64,000 nt of DNA from Anaerolineae bacterium (GTDB taxonomy: Bacteria; Chloroflexota; Anaerolineae; Aggregatilineales; Phototrophicaceae). The notes beneath the pieces are model-generated. The model had not been told where the DNA came from and did no database searches. It saw nothing but the letters and a program-made list of their open reading frames with translations. The position numbers and the translations under genes were made by a program. Shown in pieces: positions 55,261-64,000 of this stretch; position 1 is the stretch's first letter; every line of letters starts with the position of its first letter. The stretch spans positions 1 through 64,000 of the forward strand of contig JAJEBE010000040.1 of NCBI GenBank assembly GCA_022822545.1, read 5' to 3'.

Positions 55261-56598
55261 TTGGCCAAAGTTATACAGATCAAAGACATTGCGGCATACG
55301 AGGGCGAAGAGGTCACCGTGCGCGGCTGGGTCTACAATCGCACGGGCAAGGGACGCTTGCAGTTTATCCTGCTGCGCGATGGCAGCGGGCAGGCGCAATG
55401 CGTCGCCTTCAAGAAGGAGATGACGCCGGAGGACTTCGAGATCGCGCGCGGATTGACGCAGGAGTCGTCCGTCGTTATCAGCGGCGTCGTGCGGGCGGAT
55501 GCGCGCGCGCCCGGTATCCCCGGCGGCTTCGAGGTCGGCATTCAGCGATTGCAATTGCTGCAGCAAGCGGATGAGTATCCTATCAGCCCGAAGGAGCACG
55601 GCACCGAGTTTCTGATGAACCATCGACACTTGTGGGTGCGGAGCAACCGGCAATGGGCGATATTGCGGATCCGTGCCACGATCATCAAGGCGATGCGCGA
55701 TTGGCTGGACGATCAGGGTTTTCTGCTGGTTGACACGCCGATAATCACGCCGGCGGCCGGCGAAGAGACTACGACGCTTTTTGACGTCGATTACTTCGGC
55801 GAAACGGCGTTTCTGGCGCAGACCGGGCAGCTTTATAACGAAGCCAATATCATGGCATTCGGCAAGGTCTACTGCTTTGGGCCAACCTTCCGCGCCGAGA
55901 AGTCGAAGACCCGGCGTCATCTGATCGAGTTTTGGATGCTCGAGCCGGAGATCGCCTTTTGTTCGATGGAAGCGCTGATGGACATTGAAGAAGGTTTGGT
56001 CTGCAATGTCGTCGAGCAGGTGTTGGCCAAGCACGGGCAAGAGTTGGAGATCATCGGCCGCGATCTTAGCAAGCTCGCGGCTATCACGGGGCCTTTCGCT
56101 CGCATCAGCTACGATGACGCGGTCACGCGCCTGAAAGCATACCATGCCGAAATCGACGATCCGCAGCGGAAAACCGAGCTGGCAATCGAATGGGGCGAGG
56201 ACTTCGGCAGCCCGCATGAGACAGCGCTGGCGGAGATGTTTGACAAGCCGGTCTTCGTCTACCACTATCCGACCGCTGTGAAAGCCTTTTATATGACGCC
56301 GGTCGCGGGGCGGCCCGAGGTCTGCCGGAGCGTCGATCTGCTGGCGCCGGAAGGATACGGCGAGATCATCGGCGGCAGCGAGCGCATCCACGACCTGGAC
56401 TTGCTGGCGGCGAACATTGACGAGATGGGTTTGGGGCGAGAAGCTTACGAATGGTATCTGGATCTGCGCAAGTTCGGCACGGTGCCGCACGCCGGCTTCG
56501 GCATCGGCATTGAACGCACGGTCGCCTGGATCTGCGGTTTGAGCCATGTGCGCGAGACGATTCCCTACGCCCGCCTGCTCAACCGGAAGTATCCTTAG
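55261..56598 (+). CDS. asnS: Asparaginyl-tRNA synthetase
   Basis: Class II aminoacyl-tRNA synthetase charging tRNA-Asn. 445 residues from TTG 55261, preceded by GAGGG 8 bases before. N-terminal OB fold anticodon-binding domain ([20 protein letters not shown]). Motif 2 is in [20 protein letters not shown], and motif 3 in [18 protein letters not shown]. The [13 protein letters not shown] [11 protein letters not shown] and the [10 protein letters not shown] segment separate AsnRS from AspRS. A TATAAT lies about 50 bp upstream (55215). Confidence 0.93.
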   Translation: MAKVIQIKDIAAYEGEEVTVRGWVYNRTGKGRLQFILLRDGSGQAQCVAFKKEMTPEDFEIARGLTQESSVVISGVVRADARAPGIPGGFEVGIQRLQLLQQADEYPISPKEHGTEFLMNHRHLWVRSNRQWAILRIRATIIKAMRDWLDDQGFLLVDTPIITPAAGEETTTLFDVDYFGETAFLAQTGQLYNEANIMAFGKVYCFGPTFRAEKSKTRRHLIEFWMLEPEIAFCSMEALMDIEEGLVCNVVEQVLAKHGQELEIIGRDLSKLAAITGPFARISYDDAVTRLKAYHAEIDDPQRKTELAIEWGEDFGSPHETALAEMFDKPVFVYHYPTAVKAFYMTPVAGRPEVCRSVDLLAPEGYGEIIGGSERIHDLDLLAANIDEMGLGREAYEWYLDLRKFGTVPHAGFGIGIERTVAWICGLSHVRETIPYARLLNRKYP

Positions 56599-56661
56599 CT
56601 CGTTGGAAGACGCTGATGAAGTATAGTTCTTGAGAGCATTTTGAATCTGCGAGGAATTGTT

Positions 56662-57474
56662 ATGGCCAGCTATCCAGCCCTGCGGATAAAAACAATTGCT
56701 GCGCATATTCCCTGCGCAAATGCAAGGTCTCGCGAGATCGCAATGGGGCTGCTGTGGCCTCCATTCTGGCGCGCGGCTTTGCTGGCTCTTGCCCTGCTAT
56801 CGCTGATCCTCTTAACACTAGCGCGTGTAAAGGCGCAGGAAGAATCCAGGCAGCTTGAAGGCCTGCCTGACGTCTTGTTGACACAGATTGAAGAACTCAG
56901 TGAAGATTTGCCCGAGTTGCTCGATATCTCTTGGAAAGAATACAAGGATCGTGACGTTACAATTTGGCTTCCCGATAGTTTCGAACAACCGGTGATAGAA
57001 GGCAAGCTGGTTGTTTTGGATGAAGGTTCCGCTCTTTCAGATCCGGAGTTGCAACCCCTCTTTGAAACCCTCGTAAGCGATGCGGAGATGTTCCGTTTCG
57101 CAGCATTTGACCAGACGAATGCTGAAGCGGGTCATTTAGCCAATATCTCAGTGACAAGACAACCCATGCTTGTCCAGCTTTCAGCGCTCGTAGCCGCGAA
57201 GACTTACGAAACAATGCTGCGGGAAACACTGGCAATTCTAGTAGAACCAAATGATTTCGAGTTGGAACGCTACGACGCTGCTTATATGGTAGTATTGCTC
57301 CCGAATGCCGAATCGCCGGAGGCAATCAGCTTCCAGTATTACATCGTTGACGGCTTCTACTTGTACGTCGTGACATTCGGCGGGCTGCCTGTGCCTGACC
57401 AGATTGAATACAACCGCGCGGTCATTGAACTGGCATTAGAAACGCTAATCTTCGAACGCGAGGACAGCGACTAG
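56662..57474 (+). CDS. Membrane-anchored protein, unknown function
   Basis: 270 residues from ATG 56662 (GAGGA 6 bases before). An N-terminal basic stretch is followed by one membrane helix (FWRAALLALALLSLILLTLA), so it is probably an uncleaved signal anchor. The extracytoplasmic ~210 residues begin with an acidic helix (LLTQIEELSEDLPELLDISW) and have a beta-rich domain (DRDVTIWLPDSFEQPVIEGK; FQYYIVDGFYLYVVTFGG). That pattern is reminiscent of PsbP-like or lipoprotein LpqN-type folds, but no family could be assigned. AT-richer than the asnS and radA genes beside it. Confidence 0.55.
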   Translation: MASYPALRIKTIAAHIPCANARSREIAMGLLWPPFWRAALLALALLSLILLTLARVKAQEESRQLEGLPDVLLTQIEELSEDLPELLDISWKEYKDRDVTIWLPDSFEQPVIEGKLVVLDEGSALSDPELQPLFETLVSDAEMFRFAAFDQTNAEAGHLANISVTRQPMLVQLSALVAAKTYETMLRETLAILVEPNDFELERYDAAYMVVLLPNAESPEAISFQYYIVDGFYLYVVTFGGLPVPDQIEYNRAVIELALETLIFEREDSD

Positions 57475-57528
57475 CGGCGCATCGCGTCTCGCCTGATAGG
57501 CATTCCCGCAAGCGGGCCGAAATCGTAT

Positions 57529-58917
57529 TCACTTTGCCTGACGATCCGGAGGCAACAAGGCGCGCAAAGCCTCAGCCACGCTGCGCGCTTCGATGAGTTG
57601 CATCCCGTCCGGCAGGTCCTCCGTATGGCGCCCCAGCCGGGGCACAAGCGCGCGTTTGAAGCCGATCTTCCGCGCTTCGTTGAGCCGCGCCGCCAATTGG
57701 CCCGCCCGCCGAATTTCGCCGCTCAAGCCGACTTCGCCGACGATAGCGAGGTCAGCCGGCAAGGGATGATCGTAATAGCTTGAGGCGATCGCCAGCGCCA
57801 TCGCGAGATCGGAAGCGGGTTCGGAGATTTTTAAGCCGCCGATCACGTTGACAAATATGTCTTGCTCCCAGAGCTTCAGGCCGATGCGCTTGCTCAAGAC
57901 AGCGCTGATGAGCAGCAGGCGATTCAAGTCGACGCCGTTTGGCGTGCGTCGTGGATTGCCAAAAGCGGAGGGGCTGGTCAAGGCCTGCATTTCGATGAGC
58001 AAGGGGCGCGAGCCTTCCATGGTGATGGCGATGGCGGAGCCGGCCGCATTGATCAGGCGCTCTTCGAGGAAGGCTTCGGACGGGTTTTCCACCTGGGCCA
58101 GGCCGCTGCCGCGCATTTCAAAAACGCCAACCTCGCTGGTTGCGCCGAAGCGGTTCTTGACGCTACGCAGCAGGCGGTACTGCCCGAAGGGATCGCCCTC
58201 GAGGGTGAGCACAGCATCAACGATATGCTCCAGGATTCGGGGGCCGGCGATATTGCCGTCTTTGGTGACGTGGCCGATAAGCAGGATGCTGATGCCGCTG
58301 GATTTCGCCAGTTCTTGAAGTTTCGTCGCGCAGTGGCGCACTTGCGCGATCAAACCGGGCGCTGCATCCAACTCCGGATCCCTGGTCGTCTGGATCGAAT
58401 CAATCACGACAAGCATCGGATCAAGACGCTTGGCTTGCTCGAGGATGATGTCGAGATCGGTTTCCGTCAGCAGATAGAGTTCGGGCGCGCTCAACTTGAG
58501 ACGGTCGGCGCGCAGTTTTATCTGTCTCGCGCTTTCCTCGCCGCTTACGTACAGGACGCCGCCGTTCGCCCCGGCGAGTTGCGCGGAAAGCTCCAGCACC
58601 AGGGTGGATTTGCCGATGCCGGGTTCGCCGCCGAGCAATATCAATGAGCCCGGCACCAGGCCGCCCCCGAGAACGCGGCTGAACTCCGCGATCCCCACGG
58701 GAATGCGGGCGTCCTGCCCGGTATCAATTTCCGATAGGGTCAGAGGCGTGATCGCGCGGTCGGCGGCGCTGGCTTTGCGGCGAGCGCTGGCGCGGCGGGC
58801 TTCCTCGCGGTGTTCTTGCATCGTGTCAAACTGGCGGCAGCCCGGGCACAATTTGAATGGCTGCGGGCTGCGTTTGCCGCAATTGGAGCAGATGTAGGTG
58901 CTGCGTATTTTGGTCAC
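57529..58917 (-). CDS. radA: DNA repair protein RadA (Sms)
   Basis: RecA-like ATPase that drives branch migration in recombination and repair. 462 residues: N-terminal zinc finger with C10-x2-C13 and C24-x2-C27 (ICSNCG, LCPGCR), Walker A GGEPGIGKST (residues 96-105), the RadA-specific KNRFG motif (RSVKNRFGATSEVGVF) and a C-terminal Lon-protease-like domain (DIFVNVIGGLKISEPASDLA; GEVGLSGEIRRAGQLAARLN). It is followed after about 54 bp by convergent sequence from an unrelated gene. Confidence 0.95.
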   Translation of the reverse strand: MTKIRSTYICSNCGKRSPQPFKLCPGCRQFDTMQEHREEARRASARRKASAADRAITPLTLSEIDTGQDARIPVGIAEFSRVLGGGLVPGSLILLGGEPGIGKSTLVLELSAQLAGANGGVLYVSGEESARQIKLRADRLKLSAPELYLLTETDLDIILEQAKRLDPMLVVIDSIQTTRDPELDAAPGLIAQVRHCATKLQELAKSSGISILLIGHVTKDGNIAGPRILEHIVDAVLTLEGDPFGQYRLLRSVKNRFGATSEVGVFEMRGSGLAQVENPSEAFLEERLINAAGSAIAITMEGSRPLLIEMQALTSPSAFGNPRRTPNGVDLNRLLLISAVLSKRIGLKLWEQDIFVNVIGGLKISEPASDLAMALAIASSYYDHPLPADLAIVGEVGLSGEIRRAGQLAARLNEARKIGFKRALVPRLGRHTEDLPDGMQLIEARSVAEALRALLPPDRQAK

Positions 58918-58956
58918 CGGGTTGAGACTTGTCGCGCTGAGTTGGCAGATTGGGCT

Positions 58957-60168
58957 CTAGTTTGGCGGCATTGTAACATGAGCGCAATCGGAGATATCTC
59001 CGCTGGCGATAAATTCATTGACGCAGTCGATGAGTATGGCGCCGATTTTCTGGTGGCCCGCGTTGCTCCAGTGGTCATCGGGCAAGGGCGCATAGTCTAT
59101 CGGTACCTCGAGCCAATCGATCGGATCAATATAAGCGATCGCGAGACTGTTCACTATCTCGCGCGCCAGTTGATAACGCAGGCCCGGGCGGCCAATATCA
59201 TCTGGTCCCGGAACCAGGAGCAGCAAGAACTCGGATCCCTGCTCATTAACGATATCGCGCAATTCTCGCAGGTATTCTCGAGTGACCTGCTGGCGCCGCT
59301 CGAACCGCGCATCGACCGGCCTTTCCGCTTCCAGACTGTCGATCAAACGCAGCAACAAGGTACCGAGGCGAGTAAGCCCCAACTGCCGTTCAAGTTCATT
59401 CGCCGGCGGAAACTTCCAATGCGTTTGGAAATACTCGATATCGCTAACTTCGTAAGAAATGACATTCTCCGCGTAATCCACTTCGTACATTCGAATGGCG
59501 ACTGCATTGCCATTTGGGTCTATAGCGTTCAGCCAGGAATTGATGGGCATCAGGTTGTCATCAAAATCATTGGTCACGAAAGCGAAGATAGTGAGATGCG
59601 GTCGTAGAATTGGAGCATATACATTAAAAGCTGCCAGGGCCTGGTGCGTGCCGCCGCCAGGCATGCCTGTATTCCAGATGACAGTCGCGGGAAATTCTGC
59701 ATCGAGTTTCTCGGCAAATGACCACTCGACATCAGCACTCATGCCATAGGTGACCGAATCACCGATCAGCAATACGCGGGTTTTGTCTTCAAAGTCTTCC
59801 TCCCAGGCAAAGTCATCCGCATCGGAATACCCTTGTTGATTCACTGCGCAGACACGTCCTTCGAGCTCGCCTGAGTCGCAAGCGGAGAGCACTGCATCGT
59901 GAACATAGTGGCAGCCAGCCGCGCCACAGGTCCACCAGTTCGATGCGCTGAGGCGATAGTCTGGCGGTTCAGTTGAATAGTAGGTCGGCATGCCACGCAG
60001 AACTAATAACAGCTCGAGCGCGAGCAAGATCAAAACCGTGATGATAGCGGCGACGGTGAATGTACGCCGCCGCCTTGGCGCGAGGAAGCGCAAGATGATC
60101 TCCCGCTGCGTAAGCATAGCAAGACCGGCAAGCGCCCAGCCGGCGCGATTCCACATGCTGGCAAACAC
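58957..60168 (-). CDS. Membrane-anchored SGNH/GDSL-family hydrolase
   Basis: 403 residues with an N-terminal membrane segment (FTVAAIITVLILLALELLLV). The SGNH blocks are GDSVTYGMSADVEWSF (nucleophile Ser), GMPGGGTHQALAAF (Gly), FVTNDFDDN (Asn) and DDHWSNAGHQKIGAIL (Asp/His). The extracytoplasmic domain probably deacetylates or transfers O-acetyl groups on a surface polysaccharide. Four Cys in the first third (CGAAGCH, CDSGELEGRVC) could form disulfides. The start at 60168 is the only good ATG before the membrane helix. Confidence 0.8.
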   Translation of the reverse strand: MFASMWNRAGWALAGLAMLTQREIILRFLAPRRRRTFTVAAIITVLILLALELLLVLRGMPTYYSTEPPDYRLSASNWWTCGAAGCHYVHDAVLSACDSGELEGRVCAVNQQGYSDADDFAWEEDFEDKTRVLLIGDSVTYGMSADVEWSFAEKLDAEFPATVIWNTGMPGGGTHQALAAFNVYAPILRPHLTIFAFVTNDFDDNLMPINSWLNAIDPNGNAVAIRMYEVDYAENVISYEVSDIEYFQTHWKFPPANELERQLGLTRLGTLLLRLIDSLEAERPVDARFERRQQVTREYLRELRDIVNEQGSEFLLLLVPGPDDIGRPGLRYQLAREIVNSLAIAYIDPIDWLEVPIDYAPLPDDHWSNAGHQKIGAILIDCVNEFIASGDISDCAHVTMPPN

Positions 60169-60345
60169 AAAATTTCGTATATTACGCAGCGCCTAGTATA
60201 TCACCGGTGGATCGCAAAAACGGCAACAGTATTCTCAGAATTGGGCGGAAAACGAGGGGTTGCCCAAAGATGTCTACGCGTAACGATATTGTAATGAGCT
60301 GAGGTTAGCCTGCTCGTGGAAGCTTGCCAAGAGAGGACAACCTGA

Positions 60346-61518
60346 ATGTACAAGGATTTGCCACGGAGCCAGCGAGCGCTGTTCAAGACACTGATCGCCC
60401 TGGCGGTCAGCGCCCTGCTGATAGGGTTCTTGGTCACGCAGGTGTCCGGTGAAAGCGAGTGCGCGCCCAGCAACTTGAGGACGGCCAACTGGTCCACCGA
60501 CTTCTGCCAAAGCGTTGTGAACTTCGACGAGATCCTGGTTGGCAATCCGGTCAAGAACGGCATCCCGGCGGTGACAGACCCGGCGCTGGAATCCGTTGCA
60601 GCGGCCGCGGATTGGCTCAGCGAGCGCTCACCGGTGATAGCTGTGGAACTTGATAAGGAGGCGCGCGCCTATCCCCTGGCTATTCTCATGTGGCACGAGA
60701 TCGCCAATGACGTGATCGGCGATACGCCCGTCGCGGTTACATTCTGTCCGCTCTGCAACAGCTCGGTTACTTTCGATCGCCGAGTGAAGGATGACGTACT
60801 CGAATTCGGCGTGAGCGGCCTGCTGCGCAACAGCGATCTGATTATGTTCGATTTCGAGACGGAGTCCTGGTGGCAGCAATTGACCGGCGAGGGTCTGGCC
60901 GGCGCGCATGCGGGCGTATTCCTGGGAATCGTGCCATCGCAAGTTGTGAGCTTTGGCAGCTTTGCCGAGCGGCATCCTGATGGTCTGGTCATGTCCCGCG
61001 AGACGGGTTACAATCGGCAGTACGGCGTCAATCCCTATTCCAATTACGATAGCAGGCCCGGCACGCCCTTCTTGTTCCGCGGCGAGGTTGATCCGCGTGT
61101 GTCACCGCCGGTCGCGCATGTACTGGCAGCTGAGATTAATGGCATCCCGGTCGCGTATCCGTTTGAGGTTCTGCGCGGCGCAGGCGTGCTTAACGATGTG
61201 GTGGCGGAGACGCCGGTCGCGGTCTTTTTCCAGGGCGGCGTGGCCAGCGCTCTCGGTGATTATATCATCGACAATGCCCGCGACATCGGCGGCGCCGGCA
61301 TGTATGAAGCTACCTTGGACGGCATGGTCCTCAAATTCAGCGCCAACGCCGACGGAACATTCACAGACGATGCGACCAATTCCAACTGGAACGGCTACGG
61401 TGAAGCGATTGACGGCGAGCTTGCAGGCCGCGAGCTGCGCTGGATAAACGCCTTCCCTCACTTTTGGTTCGCCTGGGCAGCATTCCAGCCCGATACTTTG
61501 GTCTATGGGCAGGATTAG
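60346..61518 (+). CDS. DUF3179 protein, tandem copy 1
   Basis: 390 residues with an N-terminal membrane helix (ALFKTLIALAVSALLIGFLV) and a soluble outside domain. The DUF3179 core has AYPLAILMWHEIANDVIGDT, the Cys motif VAVTFCPLCNSSVTFDR, FGVSGLLRNSDLIMFDFETE, WWQQLTGEGLAGAHAG and PLFRGEVDPR-like FLFRGEVDPRVSP, ending in NAFPHFWFAWAAFQPDTLVY. The next gene is about 55% identical by eye and starts 99 bp later. The conserved C-x2-C could bind metal or take part in thiol chemistry; this is inference. Confidence 0.85.
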   Translation: MYKDLPRSQRALFKTLIALAVSALLIGFLVTQVSGESECAPSNLRTANWSTDFCQSVVNFDEILVGNPVKNGIPAVTDPALESVAAAADWLSERSPVIAVELDKEARAYPLAILMWHEIANDVIGDTPVAVTFCPLCNSSVTFDRRVKDDVLEFGVSGLLRNSDLIMFDFETESWWQQLTGEGLAGAHAGVFLGIVPSQVVSFGSFAERHPDGLVMSRETGYNRQYGVNPYSNYDSRPGTPFLFRGEVDPRVSPPVAHVLAAEINGIPVAYPFEVLRGAGVLNDVVAETPVAVFFQGGVASALGDYIIDNARDIGGAGMYEATLDGMVLKFSANADGTFTDDATNSNWNGYGEAIDGELAGRELRWINAFPHFWFAWAAFQPDTLVYGQD

Positions 61519-61617
61519 GCCGGGCGTCAGCATCTTGCAGGCGCATTGGAGGGGTTCACCCGGAGCGCCAACATCCGAGCGCCTGGGCAAGACCGTATCA
61601 AAAACAAAGGACGAATG

Positions 61618-62781
61618 ATGAATCGAACAATGAAACTCGCACTTCTGCTGATGGCGCTCATTTTGATGCCGGCGTCGGCGCAGGCTCAACTCAGTTGCGA
61701 CAATCCTCCGGCGCCTTTCGATGACGACGGGGTCTTGGCCAATTGGCAATCGGTCTGGAATCTGACTGATGTTTGCCGGAGCGTGGATGGCATATTCTAT
61801 GAGATCATCTCGGGCGGCGTCGGCCGCGATGGCATCCCGCCAATCGACAATCCACAATTTGACGATTTGGCGACCGCCGACCTCTGGCTTCAAGCAGCAT
61901 CGCCTGTTATCGCTGTGGAAGTTGACGGCATTGCCCGCGCCTATCCGCTGGCCATCTTGACTCGCCATGAAATCGCCAATGACACGATAGGCGATACGCC
62001 AATAGCGGTCACCTTCTGTCCGCTCTGCAACAGCGCAATCGTTTACAATCGGCAAATCGGGGAGGCGACGCTGCGCTTCGGCGTAAGCGGCCTGCTGCGC
62101 AACAGCGACTTGATCATGTGGGATGACCTGACGCAATCCTTCTGGCAGCAGTTGACCGGCGAAGGCATCGTTGGCGAATATACAGGAACCCTGTTGGATA
62201 TTGTGCCGTCGCAGTTGGTCGGTTATGGCGCCTTCAAGGCGCAATATCCCGAAGGCGAGGTCCTTTCAACGCAAGGCCGTTTTTACGGCAGCAATCCCTA
62301 CGCCGGCTACGACCGCAGCGCGCGCCCCTTCCTGTTTAACGGCAGTCCCGACCCGCGCCTGGCCGCGACCGAACGAGTCATGGGCTTGGCGCTGGATGAC
62401 GCCAGTATCGCCTATCCCTTTGCCCTGCTATCGGAAGAATTCGTCGTGAACGACACCTTCGTCGATCGAGACATCGTCGTCATTTGGCAGCCGGGCGCCT
62501 ATAGCGCGCTTGACGCCGCCAGAATCGACGAGTCCTATGACGCCGGGATGGCGGCGATATTTGATCGAGCAATCGACGGGGCGACGTTGAGTTTCAGCAT
62601 TGAAGACGGCGAGATCGTCGACAATGAAACGGGCAGCGTTTGGAATATATTCGGCAGCGCCATCAGGGGAGAGCTGGCCGGAACGCAGTTGGACGCGCTC
62701 AACGCCTTTCCGCATTTCTGGTTCGCTTGGGCCGCCTTCTATCCGGATACGGTTGTATTCGGCAGCGACAGCAGCGGCTGA
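61618..62781 (+). CDS. DUF3179 protein, tandem copy 2
   Basis: 387 residues from ATG 61618; AAGG at 7 bases favours it over ATG 61615 and an upstream extension to 61546. A cleavable signal peptide replaces the membrane anchor of copy 1 (MKLALLLMALILMPASAQAQ). The DUF3179 core repeats the same landmarks, with AYPLAILTRHEIANDTIGDT, VTFCPLCNSAIVYNR and FGVSGLLRNSDLIMWD. The last domain is NAFPHFWFAWAAFYPDTVVF. Presumably a soluble partner of copy 1. Confidence 0.85.
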   Translation: MNRTMKLALLLMALILMPASAQAQLSCDNPPAPFDDDGVLANWQSVWNLTDVCRSVDGIFYEIISGGVGRDGIPPIDNPQFDDLATADLWLQAASPVIAVEVDGIARAYPLAILTRHEIANDTIGDTPIAVTFCPLCNSAIVYNRQIGEATLRFGVSGLLRNSDLIMWDDLTQSFWQQLTGEGIVGEYTGTLLDIVPSQLVGYGAFKAQYPEGEVLSTQGRFYGSNPYAGYDRSARPFLFNGSPDPRLAATERVMGLALDDASIAYPFALLSEEFVVNDTFVDRDIVVIWQPGAYSALDAARIDESYDAGMAAIFDRAIDGATLSFSIEDGEIVDNETGSVWNIFGSAIRGELAGTQLDALNAFPHFWFAWAAFYPDTVVFGSDSSG

Positions 62782-62831
62782 CTCGCGACAACTTGTCACT
62801 CGCCGCAAACCGCGAAGTTGCCCCTAGCTCG

Positions 62832-62872
62832 AATCGCATTAAGGCAGACGTTCAGCCTCAATGCGATTTTTT
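62832..62872 (+). terminator. Strong intrinsic terminator of the DUF3179 operon
   Basis: 9-bp stem AATCGCATT/AATGCGATT (62832-62840 with 62860-62868) extended by AGGC/GCCT and followed by TTTT, about 50 bp after the stop codon. The rest of the 220-bp gap to the ABC transporter gene shows no gene. Confidence 0.8.
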
Positions 62873-63001
62873 ATGACCGGCGTTGCTCCAGCGCCTATCA
62901 GCCGCTTAATAGCCGCAAGGCGAAATCGAACGCTGTCGACGCGCGTGGCGGACCGGCATTCATCCGCATACCCCTCGCGATGCTGCGATGGCAAGCGGCA
63001 G

Positions 63002-63772
63002 CTACAAGATCTGGTCCAGGAATTCCTGTGTGCGCGGGTGGTGCACGATATCGGGGCTGAAGAAGTTCTCCGGCGGGCCTTCCTCGACGATGCGCCCCAT
63101 ATCCATAAAAATGACGCGATCAGCGACTTCCCGCGCGAAGCCCATCTCGTGCGTGACGACCAGCATGGTCATGCCAGTGCGCGCCAACTCTTTCATGACA
63201 TCCAGCACTTCCTTGATCATCTCCGGATCGAGCGCCGAGGTCGGCTCGTCAAAGAGCATTATCTTCGGTTCCATCGCCAAGGCGCGCGCGATGGCGACGC
63301 GCTGCTGCTGCCCGCCGGAAAGCTGACCCGGATACTTAAATGCCTGTTCCGGGATTTCGACGCGCTCGAGCAAGTCCATCGCCCGCTGCTCGGCTCGGTC
63401 GCGGGCCCAGTGTCGCACTTTCATTGGCGCCAGGGTGATATTGTCCATGACGGTCAAATGCGGGAAGAGGTTGAATTGCTGGAAGACCATGCCGGTTTCG
63501 CGGCGGATTTCGGCGATATTCTGTACATCGTGGCTCAGTTCGATGCCGTTGACGATAATTGTGCCGTCTTGATGCTCTTCCAGGCGATTAATGCAGCGGA
63601 TCAAGGTGGATTTGCCCGAGCCTGAAGGCCCAATGATCACAAGCACTTCTTGCGGCATCACTTCCAGCGAAATATTTCGCAGGACGTGAAAATCGCCGAA
63701 CCACTTGTTCATTTCGCGACAGAAGATGATCGGCTCGTCGCCCGCCATGACTTGTGTGCTGCTGTCTTGCAT
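63002..63772 (-). CDS. glnQ: Polar amino-acid ABC transporter ATP-binding protein (GlnQ-like)
   Basis: Energises amino-acid import with the permease partly visible upstream. 256 residues from ATG 63772, preceded by GGAGG at 5 bases (start 63793 is in frame but less likely). Walker [12 protein letters not shown]-loop [12 protein letters not shown], signature [16 protein letters not shown], Walker [14 protein letters not shown] and H-loop [15 protein letters not shown] are intact. The FNLFPHLTV and [12 protein letters not shown] pattern is that of the glutamine/arginine/histidine group. Confidence 0.93.
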   Translation of the reverse strand: MQDSSTQVMAGDEPIIFCREMNKWFGDFHVLRNISLEVMPQEVLVIIGPSGSGKSTLIRCINRLEEHQDGTIIVNGIELSHDVQNIAEIRRETGMVFQQFNLFPHLTVMDNITLAPMKVRHWARDRAEQRAMDLLERVEIPEQAFKYPGQLSGGQQQRVAIARALAMEPKIMLFDEPTSALDPEMIKEVLDVMKELARTGMTMLVVTHEMGFAREVADRVIFMDMGRIVEEGPPENFFSPDIVHHPRTQEFLDQIL

Positions 63773-63827
63773 GTGAACCTCCGCGATTCTCATCCGCTCG
63801 ATAGTCGCGCCATAGGCGGCGATTCGC

Positions 63828-64000
63828 TCACAAGCGCTCGGCCCGTACCGCGCCGGAGCCGGTCGCTTCTATCCGGCGGCTGATATATGACATCATATAA
63901 CTGAAGACAAAATAAATGATGGCGGCATATAGAAAGGTCTCCTGGCGTTTTTGCAGGAATTCCGGCTGCGCGACGACGCGATTGGCGATGCCGGTGACAT
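63828..64000 (-). CDS. Amino-acid ABC transporter permease, C-terminal part (cut by the window edge)
   Basis: The minus-strand frame, open from the window edge to TGA at 63828-63830, reads [20 protein letters not shown] followed by [16 protein letters not shown], the last helix and basic tail of a HisM/GlnP-type permease. It lies about 55 bp before the ATP-binding gene, in the same direction, so the two form one operon. Confidence 0.8.
   Translation of the reverse strand, partial: VTGIANRVVAQPEFLQKRQETFLYAAIIYFVFSYMMSYISRRIEATGSGAVRAERL

Noticed and set aside
55180-56706. 508-codon minus-strand ORF across asnS
   Set aside because: The opposite strand encodes a complete AsnRS with motifs 2 and 3; the ORF has no recognisable domain and extends through intergenic DNA.

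Overview
The window looks like a bacterial chromosome segment, most likely from a Chloroflexota (Anaerolineae-like) organism. The grounds are circumstantial: exported or membrane proteins with Thr/Pro linkers ending in bacterial SH3-like domains, several DUF3179 proteins, a beta-helix surface protein, and a loose mix of housekeeping and accessory genes on both strands in fairly GC-rich DNA. No rRNA, tRNA or CRISPR array was found. Taxonomy is inference, because no marker gene was compared.

Layout. 1-5.3 kb: the 3' part of a LysM protein, polyphosphate kinase, two small membrane proteins, and a Dam-type DNA methyltransferase broken at a G12 tract with a small CxxC protein behind it. 5.3-9.8 kb: an E1alpha/E1beta/E2 2-oxoacid dehydrogenase operon (no E3 here) and a CgeB-like glycosyltransferase. 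9.9-14.7 kb: an accessory-looking cluster of glycine-rich membrane proteins and two membrane-anchored proteins with C-terminal GIY-YIG (T5orf172/MUG113-like) domains, around an enoyl-CoA hydratase. 14.7-26 kb: a DUF3179 protein, a polytopic membrane protein, an MscS channel, a TPR-SH3 protein, an SDR, MoaA. 26-33.4 kb: a threonine synthase-like enzyme, a trypsin-fold protease, a 2.5 kb AT-richer SDR/AraC insertion bounded by gene remnants and an 89-bp direct repeat, a beta-lactamase-like hydrolase and an FG-GAP protein. 33.4-42.3 kb: SPFH protein, FRG-domain protein, nitrilase-family amidase, Nudix, DtxR regulator, DnaJ-like chaperone, HtrA lipoprotein, GNAT, a candidate minus-strand structured small RNA, DEDDh exonuclease. 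42.6-64 kb: beta-helix protein, SDR, GNAT, UshA-like nucleotidase, a TIR-TM-WD40 protein, glycosyltransferase, NAD(P)-binding protein, Sua5/TsaC, AsnS, RadA, SGNH hydrolase, two tandem DUF3179 proteins, and an amino-acid ABC transporter cut by the window edge.

Most genes are monocistronic or in pairs. The convincing operons are the dehydrogenase genes, the MscS/small membrane protein pair (4-bp overlap), the nitrilase/FRG pair (6-bp gap), the methyltransferase/CxxC pair, the TIR-WD40/glycosyltransferase pair and the tandem DUF3179 pair. A hairpin repeat of the form GGGCGAC-N-GTCGCCCCTAC is scattered through intergenic DNA in five copies, and three long G/C homopolymers occur at 11-32, 4876-4887 and 34733-34746.

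The items most worth following are the G-tract-interrupted DNA methyltransferase (possible phase variation), the membrane-tethered GIY-YIG cluster, the minus-strand leader-ORF RNA at 41450-41639, the accessory insertion at about 28.25-30.7 kb, and the TIR-TM-WD40 protein. All coordinates, frames and motifs come from reading the sequence; no database search was possible.
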